Shown piece after piece: positions 35,950 through 44,097 of a DNA stretch of 64,000 nucleotides. The notes below the pieces were generated by a model. That model was given only the letters and a program-made list of their open reading frames with translations, did no database searches and was not told the origin of the DNA. The DNA is from Paenibacillus psychroresistens (GTDB lineage: Bacteria > Bacillota > Bacilli > Paenibacillales > NBRC-103111), in assembly GCF_009728935.1 (NCBI RefSeq), contig NZ_CP034235.1, forward strand, positions 5,060,001-5,124,000, in the 5' to 3' direction. A program made the position numbers and the translations under genes. The first letter of the stretch is position 1, and every line of letters starts with the position of its first letter.

Positions 35950-38900
35950 CTAGTAACTCCAACTAACCGGGCCGAATGATTTATTAGCTGTAGTACCATC
36001 TGCTACATACGCCGTTCCGCTCCAATAAACAGGATTATTAACCGTTGCTACTGAAGTCGTCACGACGCTGGTCGTCGAATTGTACCATTGGTCTCCCCCG
36101 TTTGTTTCCGAGCTCACCAAGTAATAACTTGTGCTGGCGGATAATGTAACTGGAGATGCAAGCGTCACATAGTTAAAGCCTACTGGTAATCCCGTTGTAT
36201 TCAAACTGACCGTTGCTACAACGGCTAATGTGGTTGCATTGACGATCTTGATTGTATGCGTTCCGGTATTGCCGGAAACCACCCAGCGACCTAATTGCTT
36301 CACAGTTACGGAAGATCCCGCAGTCGTAAATTTATTGCCGACTTCACCCGTATAGTCGTTGCGCAGCGTGTTCAATGTTTGACCGGTCACGAATGGAATT
36401 GGTGTTGGTACGGGAGTTGTTGAATATTTTAAGCTAACTGGCACGAACGATCGATTGGCTGTAGAACCATCTGCTACATACGTCGCTCCAACCGAATAGA
36501 CTGGATAATTAGCCGCAGCTACTGAAGTCGTCACAATACTGGTCGTGGAATTGTACCATTGGTCTCCTCCGTTTGTTTCCGAGCTGACTAGATAATAGCT
36601 TGTGTTCGCAGGGAGTGTGACCCCAGAACCAAGTGCAACATAGTTAAATCCTACTGGCTTACCCGAAGTATTCAGGCTGACTGTGGCTACAACCGATAAT
36701 GTGGAAGCATTGACGATCTTGATCGTATGCGTTCCAGTGTTGCCGGAAACCACCCAACGACCTAATTCCGTTACGGTCATAGCAGATCCAGCTGTTGTAA
36801 ATTTCAACCCAACATCACCCGTATAATCATTCCGCAAAGTATTCAATGTTTGATTTGTCACCCACGTGCCCGGAGCTGGTGTTGGTGTCGCAGTTGGAGT
36901 GGGTGTCGGCGTTGGTGTCGCAGTTGGAGTAGGCGTAGGCGTTGGTGTCGGTGTCGGTGTTGGAGTTGAAGATCCACACTGCAAGACATTTCCTGCCGTA
37001 TACGTATTTTGAGCTCCATCCGTATTATCCAAAAACGTCGTTACTGTATTACAATATTTATTATTCACTACGACTTGACCGTAATTGGCGCGAGTTAATG
37101 TGACACCCACATTTAAGGAACTTAAACTATTGTTCTCAATGATTGTATTAGTACCGTCACCCGTTACATTTAAGTTATCATAGGCACTGCTGTATTTGGC
37201 TGCTGATGCAAAGATTCCCGATAATGGCGGGGCCTCTGTACTCCCTTGGATTGGAACGGCTGAGGGCACTCCCGTAATCGTGTTGTCGCTAAACTCATTG
37301 GCATAGTCTTGAATCGCATAGTACACTCCTCCAATGCCATCAAAACGGCCGCCGCCATAACCGACACCAGCATGTTGGGATTTCGGCGATACCCCAGTAA
37401 TGGTGTTGCGTTTTACCGAGACAAAGTAATTAGGGATAACCCAATGTTGCTCAAAATTATGAACCGACCATAGGTAAACGCCCTCGGAATTGATGCTCGT
37501 ATTGTCGGCAACAACACCATCAATAACATTTCCGAATAAATAGAATCCTTTGGTGTTATTCGTTATCGTGTTTTGATAATAAGTGAGATTGTCATTCGGC
37601 AGTAACAACGAGAATTTGCTGGTACTGTCAGGGTTTATCGTCCAGGCTTTAGCGATATTGATCGTATTGCCTGAGATGGAAGAAGCCCTGCGCAATTGCC
37701 CTACTCCTGTCCCATCCACAATCATCACAGAAACGTAATTAAATTCGGCCACTGGCCATGCCAATGTCGTATGCGGTGTAACGGTGATCGATGTGTTGGT
37801 TGAACTATTGACAGTCCCGAAATTGAAATTGGCTCCCGGCACTTCTGAGCAGATGGCTTCCCCATCATTCCAATTATCGTTTCCACCGCCTTCATATGAA
37901 CCCATGCCTGATACAGAATTTCCGGCTGCGTACACATTAGCTCGCAGCATAAATCCATGTTTTTCACGGTTTACAGCCGTATTGCCTATCAGTTGGTTAT
38001 TCTCCACAAATGCATAATTAGCAAGGATAATATAGTCGCCTTGACTGTATTCAAAAACATTATTCTTAAAAGTTACATACTCGTTAATAAAATTAAAGCT
38101 TGCCGAATGAAAAACCTTGAAGTTATTATTGGAGACCATTATGCGTTCTTTGGCCGTCAAGACTAGCGACAAGCCCCTCTGACCGGGAGTTGTCGGTTCA
38201 TACGATAAAGAATCATCTATTTTGACACTAGTAATGAATATTTCTTTAGTCGTTCTTTGGGTAGTATCATTAAACCCTCCGCCGCCTAGTCCAATAAAGA
38301 TATCTGGTCTAGGGGTGAAGCCAGTAGGAACCTTAATGGTCAGTTTGGCGATCCCCAAGCGTCCATCCGAAGATCCGGTTCCTGTAGAACTAATAAAGAC
38401 GTTGCCGCCGGTTCCATTGTATTCCAGGATCGTATTCGCCATACTTTGTCCCTGCAGGATGACTCCTTTTGGAAGGGCAATATTACCGAGTTTATAAGTT
38501 CCGTCCACAAAATAGACGACCCCGCCGCCAGCGGTTCCAGCTGCATTAATCGCGTTCTGAACTCCTGTCGTTACATTTACCCCCGTGTTTGGTGACACAC
38601 CGTAGGATGAAACGTTATACACGCTTCCCCAATTAAAGTTTTTAGCCCAAGCTACACCAAGACCCAGTGGATCATAAGCTCCTGCGCCGCCGCTCGGTTG
38701 AGCTATAACATTTAATTTTTGATTGCTTTCATTAGATAATCGAATCCAATTGACCCGGTTATCATTGGTTATCTCCACAAAATAATTCCCGATCGGAGGA
38801 GTACTATCCACTGTAAATTCAGCTAAATAGGGATTTATTGTTGAAATAGGCAGCTCATATGTACCTCCGCTGCCATTATTTAAACGAACTCTAGTCGTAT

Positions 38901-39441
38901 TCACCGCTCCAAATTCAGATGACTGAAAATTCCGCCCCACCAGCTTGATCTTCAAAGTGTTAAAAGCTTCATATTCTGAAATATAAAGTGGACGGGCTCC
39001 ATTTAATTTAGTCGGTAAGCTCCAGCCAGAACTATTCTTAACCCAAACATTATAAACGCCGTTTGGCGCAGCAGCAGGAAATGTAGCAACGACATAATTG
39101 CCGTTTCTATCCCTTTGTACAATGCTTGGGTGCAGAGCGCCAACAGATGGAGTTGCAGGAGATGTGCCTGTTGTATCCAGCTCCATGGCTACATCTAGAT
39201 TAACGTTGTCTGTCATGCCGCCACCATTGATACTGAATGCTTCACCTTGTTTTACCGCATCGGAAGCACGAAGTATTTTGGGAACACCTGACCATGCAGC
39301 ATTCGCTTTAGTAATAGGTATAATACCTGCCAAGATTCCTGCTAAACATGCGAACACCAATAGTACAATTAGTTTCAATAAAACCACACGTTTTACGTTA
39401 TTTGAGCCGTTGATATTTGGAACATTTTCTGTAATGAGCAT
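35950..39441 (-). CDS. Secreted beta-helix protein paralogous to the SLH protein
   Basis: A 1163-residue protein with a long signal peptide (hydrophobic LIVLLVFACLAGILAGIIP, cut near KANA). Two IPT-like domains (to about 260) and a right-handed parallel beta-helix (about 265-820, starting NVSSYGVSPNTGVNVTTGVQ) align with the central part of the SLH protein, sharing motifs such as NGVYNVWVKNS and the GLGVAWA-FNW junction. A Pro-Thr linker (about 825-865) leads to two near-identical repeats of about 140 residues (QTLNTLRNDYTGDVG; SGNTGTHTIKIVNA; SSETNGGDQWYNSTTS), resembling DUF4082-type beta-sandwiches. There is no SLH anchor, so it is probably released or bound through the repeats. Start ATG 39441 has GTGGGAGTG upstream. 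Its likely original promoter lies beyond the IS110 element. Confidence 0.85.
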   Translation of the reverse strand: MLITENVPNINGSNNVKRVVLLKLIVLLVFACLAGILAGIIPITKANAAWSGVPKILRASDAVKQGEAFSINGGGMTDNVNLDVAMELDTTGTSPATPSVGALHPSIVQRDRNGNYVVATFPAAAPNGVYNVWVKNSSGWSLPTKLNGARPLYISEYEAFNTLKIKLVGRNFQSSEFGAVNTTRVRLNNGSGGTYELPISTINPYLAEFTVDSTPPIGNYFVEITNDNRVNWIRLSNESNQKLNVIAQPSGGAGAYDPLGLGVAWAKNFNWGSVYNVSSYGVSPNTGVNVTTGVQNAINAAGTAGGGVVYFVDGTYKLGNIALPKGVILQGQSMANTILEYNGTGGNVFISSTGTGSSDGRLGIAKLTIKVPTGFTPRPDIFIGLGGGGFNDTTQRTTKEIFITSVKIDDSLSYEPTTPGQRGLSLVLTAKERIMVSNNNFKVFHSASFNFINEYVTFKNNVFEYSQGDYIILANYAFVENNQLIGNTAVNREKHGFMLRANVYAAGNSVSGMGSYEGGGNDNWNDGEAICSEVPGANFNFGTVNSSTNTSITVTPHTTLAWPVAEFNYVSVMIVDGTGVGQLRRASSISGNTINIAKAWTINPDSTSKFSLLLPNDNLTYYQNTITNNTKGFYLFGNVIDGVVADNTSINSEGVYLWSVHNFEQHWVIPNYFVSVKRNTITGVSPKSQHAGVGYGGGRFDGIGGVYYAIQDYANEFSDNTITGVPSAVPIQGSTEAPPLSGIFASAAKYSSAYDNLNVTGDGTNTIIENNSLSSLNVGVTLTRANYGQVVVNNKYCNTVTTFLDNTDGAQNTYTAGNVLQCGSSTPTPTPTPTPTPTPTATPTPTPTPTATPTPAPGTWVTNQTLNTLRNDYTGDVGLKFTTAGSAMTVTELGRWVVSGNTGTHTIKIVNASTLSVVATVSLNTSGKPVGFNYVALGSGVTLPANTSYYLVSSETNGGDQWYNSTTSIVTTSVAAANYPVYSVGATYVADGSTANRSFVPVSLKYSTTPVPTPIPFVTGQTLNTLRNDYTGEVGNKFTTAGSSVTVKQLGRWVVSGNTGTHTIKIVNATTLAVVATVSLNTTGLPVGFNYVTLASPVTLSASTSYYLVSSETNGGDQWYNSTTSVVTTSVATVNNPVYWSGTAYVADGTTANKSFGPVSWSY

Positions 39442-39559
39442 TGATTATTCACTCCCACTATAAAGTATTGTTTTCGCCTGTTTTCTCGCTTATTCTTAGT
39501 TTTTCAACTTTGACACCTTGAGGAGAATGGAGGAAAATTGTTGTAGAACCATATATTTC

Positions 39560-39800
39560 TATAAGGGTCGTTGCGGGAACAGGGCTTGGACTCGTTTTCA
39601 TCCAAACTGTGAATATTGTTTATGATCGCACAGTGGATCTCCACATTCACCCTTGGGGTTTACCCTCCCATATCACGCTGGGTCTATGCCCTTACATTCC
39701 TTCGTTCTACCTCTCAAGGGGTGGAGGCCGATTCTTGCTCCTTAACTGGGTCATGGCCCTTATGGAAAATTAACTTCGGCTTCTCCTGTGCTTCAATTGT
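39560..39800 (-). ncRNA. Candidate IS110/IS1111-type bridge (seek) RNA region
   Basis: The 240 bp downstream of the transposase are noncoding, richer in G+C than the flanks and full of short inverted repeats. In element orientation two similar loops recur, AAGGGCCATGACCCAG and AAGGGCATAGACCCAG, about 70 nt apart, with further hairpins (CCTC...GAGG; CTGTG...CACAG). IS110-family elements carry a guide RNA in a noncoding end, downstream of the gene in the IS1111 group. Exact RNA ends cannot be set from sequence. Confidence 0.5.
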
Positions 39801-39889
39801 CAAGTTGTAAACATGTTAATAAAGTGAGAATTCACACTTCTTATTATTGATTCATTTCTGTCCACATGTGAATAAGTGAACATCTCAAT

Positions 39890-41188
39890 TTATGCAGCAT
39901 CTTTTTGTAATTGCACTAAGCGAACAGGTCCTATTACATCATAGGCGTCATATTCTTTTTGCTTTGTTCCAAGTGTAAAGAGTACACGTACCAGTTTTCC
40001 ACATAATGCGATAAGCGATTGCTTCTTTTTCAACGGATTCTGGCTTCGCGTTGTATAATGCTTGTGTAGTGCTTTAAACTCTGCGTTCTTCGCTACCATT
40101 GGCATGATACAACGGAAGAGTAATCCCCGAAGACGCGATCGTCCTCGTTTACTTATTCCCGTCTTGCCTTTTCTCTTGCCAGAACTGTTTTCTTTAAGAT
40201 TCAAGCCAGCTAAACGAATAATCTGTTGTCCATGATCATACTTATTCAGGTCTCCTACCTCTGCTAGGAATCCTGCCACGCTTGTAATACCCACTCCTGG
40301 AATGCCCAGCATTTGCGCTGTTCCTGGGATCTCACCAAGAATTTTCAGAACTTCTTGCATGATCGTTTCTACTTGCTTAGAAAACAGGTTAAACTGCTCT
40401 AACAAAGCGGCTAGCTCTATCCGAGCGGCAACCGCCCCTTCGGTCAGCCCGATGGAAGATAGAGCAGTCTCATACAGTTTCTCAGCTCTCTTGATGCCCA
40501 CACCCTGCTTAATTTCCGTCTTCCAATGAACAAGAACGCCTCTGGCGCCCAAAGAGACAATTTCTTGCGGAGTAGGAAATTGGTGCAAGGCCATGAGTGA
40601 AGCTTTACCCGTCCAATCCTTAAACACCTGTAGATATTCAGGAAAGAAACGGTCAATCCAGTTGTGTACACGTGCCTGAACCTGAGTTAGATTCACCACG
40701 ACCTTTTCACGCAAATTCATTAAAATACGTAAATCTGCATAGGCTTCTGTGGGCAAATTCGGTTCCGTATACTTTCCATTGCGAACGAGATCTGCAATAA
40801 CCTTTGCATCTTTGTAGTCACTCTTGGTTTGAGAGTTATCCTCTATTTCCTTTGTCTTATTGACATGATGCGGATTGACGAGCACAACCTTAATTCCCTC
40901 ACCTTGCAGATAAGCCGCTAACGGAAACCAATAATGTCCGGTAGGTTCGACACCAAAAACAATTTCACTTTTGGCATGATCCTGTTGTAGACCCTTCATC
41001 CATCCAGCTAGTTTCGTTAAGCCTTCTCGATCATTGTAAAACTCACAGTCCTTACCTAGCTCAATACCACGATAATCTACAGCACGTGCCACGTGAATTT
41101 TCTTAGCAATGTCTGCACCTACAACCAACGTATTTTCAGAAATTCGTGTAATCCGTTGATTCTGCTTCTGTTTCATCTTATACTTCAT
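39890..41188 (-). CDS. IS110-family transposase (DEDD recombinase)
   Basis: A 432-residue enzyme. The N-terminal RuvC-like domain has the DEDD residues in VVGADIAKK, FGVEPTGHYW and SDYKDAKVIADL; the C-terminal Tnp domain has the serine motif KENSSGKRKGKTGISKRGRS and the helix-hairpin-helix-like IPGVGITSVAGFLAEVGD. It is full length with no disruption, so the element may be active. ATG 41188 is chosen after AAGAGGCGC; a 26-residue extension is possible but would remove the spacing to the promoter. The family recombines DNA guided by an element-encoded RNA. Confidence 0.93.
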   Translation of the reverse strand: MKYKMKQKQNQRITRISENTLVVGADIAKKIHVARAVDYRGIELGKDCEFYNDREGLTKLAGWMKGLQQDHAKSEIVFGVEPTGHYWFPLAAYLQGEGIKVVLVNPHHVNKTKEIEDNSQTKSDYKDAKVIADLVRNGKYTEPNLPTEAYADLRILMNLREKVVVNLTQVQARVHNWIDRFFPEYLQVFKDWTGKASLMALHQFPTPQEIVSLGARGVLVHWKTEIKQGVGIKRAEKLYETALSSIGLTEGAVAARIELAALLEQFNLFSKQVETIMQEVLKILGEIPGTAQMLGIPGVGITSVAGFLAEVGDLNKYDHGQQIIRLAGLNLKENSSGKRKGKTGISKRGRSRLRGLLFRCIMPMVAKNAEFKALHKHYTTRSQNPLKKKQSLIALCGKLVRVLFTLGTKQKEYDAYDVIGPVRLVQLQKDAA

Positions 41189-41237
41189 TTGTGCGCCTCT
41201 TTTCGTATAGGTTTTTGTTCTGGCTGGAACAATTCCT

Positions 41238-41266
41238 AGTATACAAGAGGTGCATTTTTCATTCAA
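41238..41266 (-). promoter_or_regulatory. Transposase promoter
   Basis: Minus strand TTGAAT (41261-41266), 17 nt, TATACT (41238-41243), about 50 nt before the transposase start. Confidence 0.55.
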
Positions 41267-41413
41267 AGCTCAAATTACTTCATTACAGGAATAGCTCCTT
41301 AATTACACGTATTTTTGAAACTGGATTCTTGATCTTACTCAAAGTCCTTTTCCCATAATAATTTATTTCCTCATTTTCCCCCCTTATTGTTCACATTCTT
41401 GGTTAGCCCAAAA

Positions 41414-41512
41414 TGAAAGCGCTTGATTTTTGGCTTGTGCTAAGGTTACTTATAACTTTCACCCAAAACAAGCCTCTATTTTGACAAAAATACTCCAATC
41501 TGGATCAGTTCA
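41414..41512 (-). promoter_or_regulatory. Shared promoter module C, now separated from its gene by IS110
   Basis: Minus strand: upstream box CCAGATTGGAGTATTTTTG and TCAAAATAGAGG, -35 TTGTTT, 17 nt, -10 TAACCT, then cre-like ATCAAGCGCTTTCA (plus 41414-41427). The cre-to-CAAG distance is 55 bp, as in module A. Downstream, AAGGGGGG and ATG (41374) open a frame of only three codons before TAA. In transcription direction the next genes are the transposase and then the beta-helix gene. The rest of 41189-41691 shows no gene. Confidence 0.6.
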
Positions 41513-41639
41513 TGCAAAAATTCGTGAAATATAAATCGTTTTTACAAAATCTCAAGTTTTAAAAGATGAAAAAACAAAAAAAGCCCAAGTCTACCTTAGG
41601 ACTAGAATAAGTCGTATTATGCAACAGTCTAATAAACTT

Positions 41640-41674
41640 AAACAAAACCATACTCCTAGGAGTTGGTTTTGTTT
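41640..41674 (-). terminator. Hairpin after the F420-type reductase gene
   Basis: AAACAAAACCA (41640-41650) pairs with TGGTTTTGTTT (41664-41674), with an inner ACTCC/GGAGT extension. The long A/T-rich stem lies 18 bp past the stop and could terminate transcription in either direction. Confidence 0.65.
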
Positions 41675-41691
41675 ATATTCACTGAGTATAG

Positions 41692-42291
41692 TTAAGAAAG
41701 CTTGATCAGATTAAGCGTCGGAAGAGGACCTCCGGGAAATTGCTGTAAGATTCCTCCAGTCGCAAGCTCACCAAGATCAATGGTTGCGAAGCCCATTTTA
41801 TCATTCATCCGACTAACTTCAGACTTGGCTCCAGCATCATTTCCAGAAATAAAGATAACTCGGCGTCCACCAGCAGTTTGCGGATCTCCACCTACAACAC
41901 TTGGGCTTAATGTATTAAATGCTTTTACTAAGCGTGCACCCGGAACAAGATCGGAAACGACTTCGCTTGAGGTTCTTCCCACGAGATTGGCTACTTTGAA
42001 GTCGGGGGGTCCAAGTGGATTCGTTGTATCGATAACAATTCGTCCATTCCATGCCGGAACATCTGCAAGTGCCGTTTTAAGATGCTTCCAAGGGACAGCA
42101 ATCACAACAATATCGGCCGCTGCAGCTTCTTGAACGGTCGAAGCTTTGGTATTGCCGCCAAGTGCTTTGACAAGTGAAGTAAGCGATTCTGCTCCACGAA
42201 TATTACTTAGCAGCACTTCATAACCTGCTTTTACGGCATGCTTTGCAATCACTTGGGCAATTGCCCCTGCTCCGATAAATCCAATAGACAT
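41692..42291 (-). CDS. NAD(P)-binding F420-type oxidoreductase
   Basis: A 199-residue protein with an N-terminal dinucleotide-binding GFIGAGAIAQ, then IVVIAVPWKHLKTAL, VIDTTNPLG and LVKAFNTLSPSVV, the pattern of the NADPH-dependent F420 reductase-like family common in Bacillota. The electron acceptor is unknown. GAGGAG precedes ATG 42291. Upstream lies the SDR remnant, 48 bp away and in the same direction, so this gene was probably the second gene of an SDR operon that has lost its promoter. Confidence 0.82.
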   Translation of the reverse strand: MSIGFIGAGAIAQVIAKHAVKAGYEVLLSNIRGAESLTSLVKALGGNTKASTVQEAAAADIVVIAVPWKHLKTALADVPAWNGRIVIDTTNPLGPPDFKVANLVGRTSSEVVSDLVPGARLVKAFNTLSPSVVGGDPQTAGGRRVIFISGNDAGAKSEVSRMNDKMGFATIDLGELATGGILQQFPGGPLPTLNLIKLS

Positions 42292-42339
42292 TTAAATTCT
42301 CCTCTACACAATTCACTTTATTTTTAACAAAAACCCTTA

Positions 42340-42456
42340 TTAGATCACAACGCCGCCGTCAACATTAATTGTTGCACCTGTTACAAAGCTTGCTTCAGGA
42401 GAAGCAAGGTAAGCAACCATACTGGCGATCTCATAGTCTTTTCCATTACGACCAAG
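42340..42456 (-). pseudogene. C-terminal remnant of a short-chain dehydrogenase (SDR)
   Basis: Minus-strand codons from 42456 to the TAA at 42340-42342 read LGRNGKDYEIASMVAYLASP and end FVTGATINVDGGVVI, the typical last 38 residues of an SDR (cofactor-loop end and the INVDGG strand). The catalytic Tyr-Lys and the whole N-terminus are missing. The frame is broken off exactly where TetR-like sequence begins. Confidence 0.85.
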
Positions 42457-42617
42457 CTAAAGCAAGCGGTGACTTGCCTGTCCACTCTAATCCAGCTGCG
42501 CTCGCACGCTTTATCCTAACCATTGCCGAAGGAATGTCCATTCAAGCAGCAGATGGTGTAAGCCGCGCTGAATTACAGGAAGTCATTGAGGTAACTCTTC
42601 AATCCTGGCCTTCTTGA
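42453..42617 (+). pseudogene. C-terminal remnant of a TetR-family regulator
   Basis: Plus-strand codons from 42453 to TGA 42615-42617 give 54 residues: QAKASGDLPVHSNPAALARF, then ILTIAEGMSIQAADGVSRAE and a C-terminal SWPS. This matches the ligand-domain end of TetR regulators; the DNA-binding domain is absent. It overlaps the 3' end of the DUF2306 gene by about 35 bp. Together with the SDR remnant it marks the deletion of a divergent SDR/TetR pair. Confidence 0.75.
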
Positions 42618-43227
42618 AAGTTCTCATACGAATCACCGCCTCTATTACAAGCAGGTTAGGAACCCAGCAAAACCATGCTACAGCCCGATATCCTGATTCG
42701 AAATCTCCAAAAAGCAGGCCAAGCGGCGCTAACCAGATTCTAAGAGTTACAGCCGCAAAAGTAAGTGCATAGCTGCGCAGCATCCATGCTTTATGAGCCT
42801 TTACGTCTTTACCGATAATTTTACGCAGAGCAACCCATGTGGTTGTTACCCACATTACATCTAAGGATATGAAACCAAGGCTAGCAATCCAACCCCCAGT
42901 GGCAAAAATGGATAAATATACACTTACGATCCCGCTTAATGTAATGGAGATTATATAAATATAACCAAGTATTCTGTGCTGGCGTCCTCTAATCTTCGTT
43001 TGCTTCTGATAAATTTGAAAAGGTCCGATAATTAAAGCCAACATGGCCGTTACAATATGTACATATAGTACATACACCCAAGGTGTAAGATGAAAATCCG
43101 GTTTTGTCAGTTTGAAAGCGACCAGTCCAGCATCTTTTGCATGAAAGACCCCATATTGTACAATTGCATACCCCGCAATTGAAAATGCTAATATAAAAAT
43201 AAGTGCTCTAATGATCTTTACTCCCAT
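42583..43227 (-). CDS. DUF2306 family membrane protein
   Basis: A roughly 214-residue integral membrane protein with about six helices and the DUF2306 features: HIVTAMLALIIGPFQIY, the His-Arg segment RGRQHRILGYIYI, and KAHKAWMLRSYALTFAAVTL. The conserved His residues suggest metal or haem contact, but function is unknown. Start is ATG 43227 or GTG 43236; both follow GGAGG, and the ATG has more usual spacing. A palindromic operator lies 48 bp upstream, pointing to control by the adjacent TetR regulator. Confidence 0.85.
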   Translation of the reverse strand: MGVKIIRALIFILAFSIAGYAIVQYGVFHAKDAGLVAFKLTKPDFHLTPWVYVLYVHIVTAMLALIIGPFQIYQKQTKIRGRQHRILGYIYIISITLSGIVSVYLSIFATGGWIASLGFISLDVMWVTTTWVALRKIIGKDVKAHKAWMLRSYALTFAAVTLRIWLAPLGLLFGDFESGYRAVAWFCWVPNLLVIEAVIRMRTFKKARIEELPQ

Positions 43228-43274
43228 TGAAATCACAACTCCTCCGTTAGTTTTAATTTAGTTAATCGCCGCCA

Positions 43275-43299
43275 ATTAATTGATCACTGTTCAATTAAT
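43275..43299. promoter_or_regulatory. TetR-type operator between the DUF2306 and TetR genes
   Basis: A perfect inverted repeat: ATTAATTGA (43275-43283), 7-nt spacer, TCAATTAAT (43291-43299), in the promoter of the DUF2306 gene. A matching imperfect copy lies before the TetR gene. Confidence 0.6.
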
Positions 43300-43310
43300 G
43301 GACAAAAAAA

Positions 43311-43898
43311 TTATGCAAGACCACGCAGCAATAATTGAGTGTGCACATCAGCCAATTTGGCAATATCGTCAAATGATTGATTACTATGAATATAAAAGCT
43401 GACAAATCCATGAAGAGACAAAAATAAGACCCAAATGAGCTCAATATCTTCTGCCCTATCTACATTAATCACTTGCAACGATTCCCTCACAGCGCTGAAA
43501 AATTTCTCATAGCTGTCCGCTTTTGCTTGCGTCGTGTAACAGTCAAGTCCTGGTTCTTGAATTAAAAACATCAGCTCAAATGATCGTTTGTTCTCAAGGC
43601 CGAATCGGATAAAATACAAAAAAATCAACCCAAGGCGATCTCTTCCAGGATTTGGTGATGTGCTTATAGCTACTTTGAGCAATCCATCCAACTCGTGAAA
43701 ATCTGCGGTAGTCATCGCACTGAATAGATCTGCCTTTTCCCGAAAATGATAATAAAGTGAGCCTGGCGAATATCCGAGCTCCTTCGCGATACCGCGCATA
43801 GATACATCACGATAACCATGCTGCACAAACTGCGCTCTTGCAACTTCAAGTATTCTTTCTCTGCTTAACTCATGGTCGACAGCTTTCCTAGGCGACAT
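43311..43898 (-). CDS. TetR/AcrR-family regulator
   Basis: A 195-residue repressor with the N-terminal helix-turn-helix in RILEVARAQFVQHGYRDVSM and GIAKELGYSPGSLYYHFREK, then a helical ligand domain. It probably represses itself and the DUF2306 gene 84 bp downstream, since both promoters hold the same TTAATTGA-N7 operator. Ligand unknown. The start follows AAGGAGGGTTTAA. Confidence 0.9.
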   Translation of the reverse strand: MSPRKAVDHELSRERILEVARAQFVQHGYRDVSMRGIAKELGYSPGSLYYHFREKADLFSAMTTADFHELDGLLKVAISTSPNPGRDRLGLIFLYFIRFGLENKRSFELMFLIQEPGLDCYTTQAKADSYEKFFSAVRESLQVINVDRAEDIELIWVLFLSLHGFVSFYIHSNQSFDDIAKLADVHTQLLLRGLA

Positions 43899-43911
43899 TT
43901 AAACCCTCCTT

Positions 43912-43935
43912 TTAATTGAACTGTGTTTAATAAAT
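43912..43935. promoter_or_regulatory. TetR autoregulatory operator
   Basis: TTAATTGA (43912-43919), 7 nt, TTAATAAAT (43927-43935): same half-site and spacer as the 43275 operator, two mismatches in the second arm. It lies immediately upstream of the TetR ribosome-binding site. Confidence 0.5.
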
Positions 43936-44005
43936 AATATCATACAAGGTTTATTCTCGTCAACGATAGGTCGAATAAACGAATAAAAAGTAAAATAAAC
44001 TCTAA

Positions 44006-44032
44006 TGTCACAAATTGCCTTCATATATCGTT
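44006..44032 (+). promoter_or_regulatory. ECF41-type autoregulatory promoter
   Basis: TGTCACA (44006-44012), 16 nt, CGTT (44029-44032). The known ECF41 consensus is TGTCACA-N16-CGTC. It lies 66 bp upstream of the ECF41 gene. Confidence 0.75.
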
Positions 44033-44097
44033 TAATTAATAGCACATACTATAATTAATTAGAACGAGTAAAAAAGGATAAGGATGGAAGTGGAATA

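Larger units (their letters stand above)
39560..41270 (-). mobile_element. IS110-family insertion sequence (boundaries approximate)
   Basis: It comprises the transposase gene, its promoter and the structured noncoding 3' region. IS110 elements lack clear terminal inverted repeats and usually make no target duplication, so the limits are estimates: the left by the end of the structured region, the right by the promoter -35 at 41261-41266. It sits between promoter module C and the second beta-helix gene. Confidence 0.65.

Noticed and set aside
36880..36970. Second GGTGTC/GGCGTT tandem repeat
   Set aside because: It is the Pro-Thr-Ala linker of the beta-helix protein read in frame.
37300..37400. 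Repeated GGxGGx stretches suggesting a DNA repeat
   Set aside because: They reflect beta-helix coil repeats at protein level.
41357..41385. Strong Shine-Dalgarno with a three-codon frame (Met-Arg-Lys-stop) downstream of module C
   Set aside because: Too short to call a leader peptide; it may be a relic of the gene displaced by the IS.
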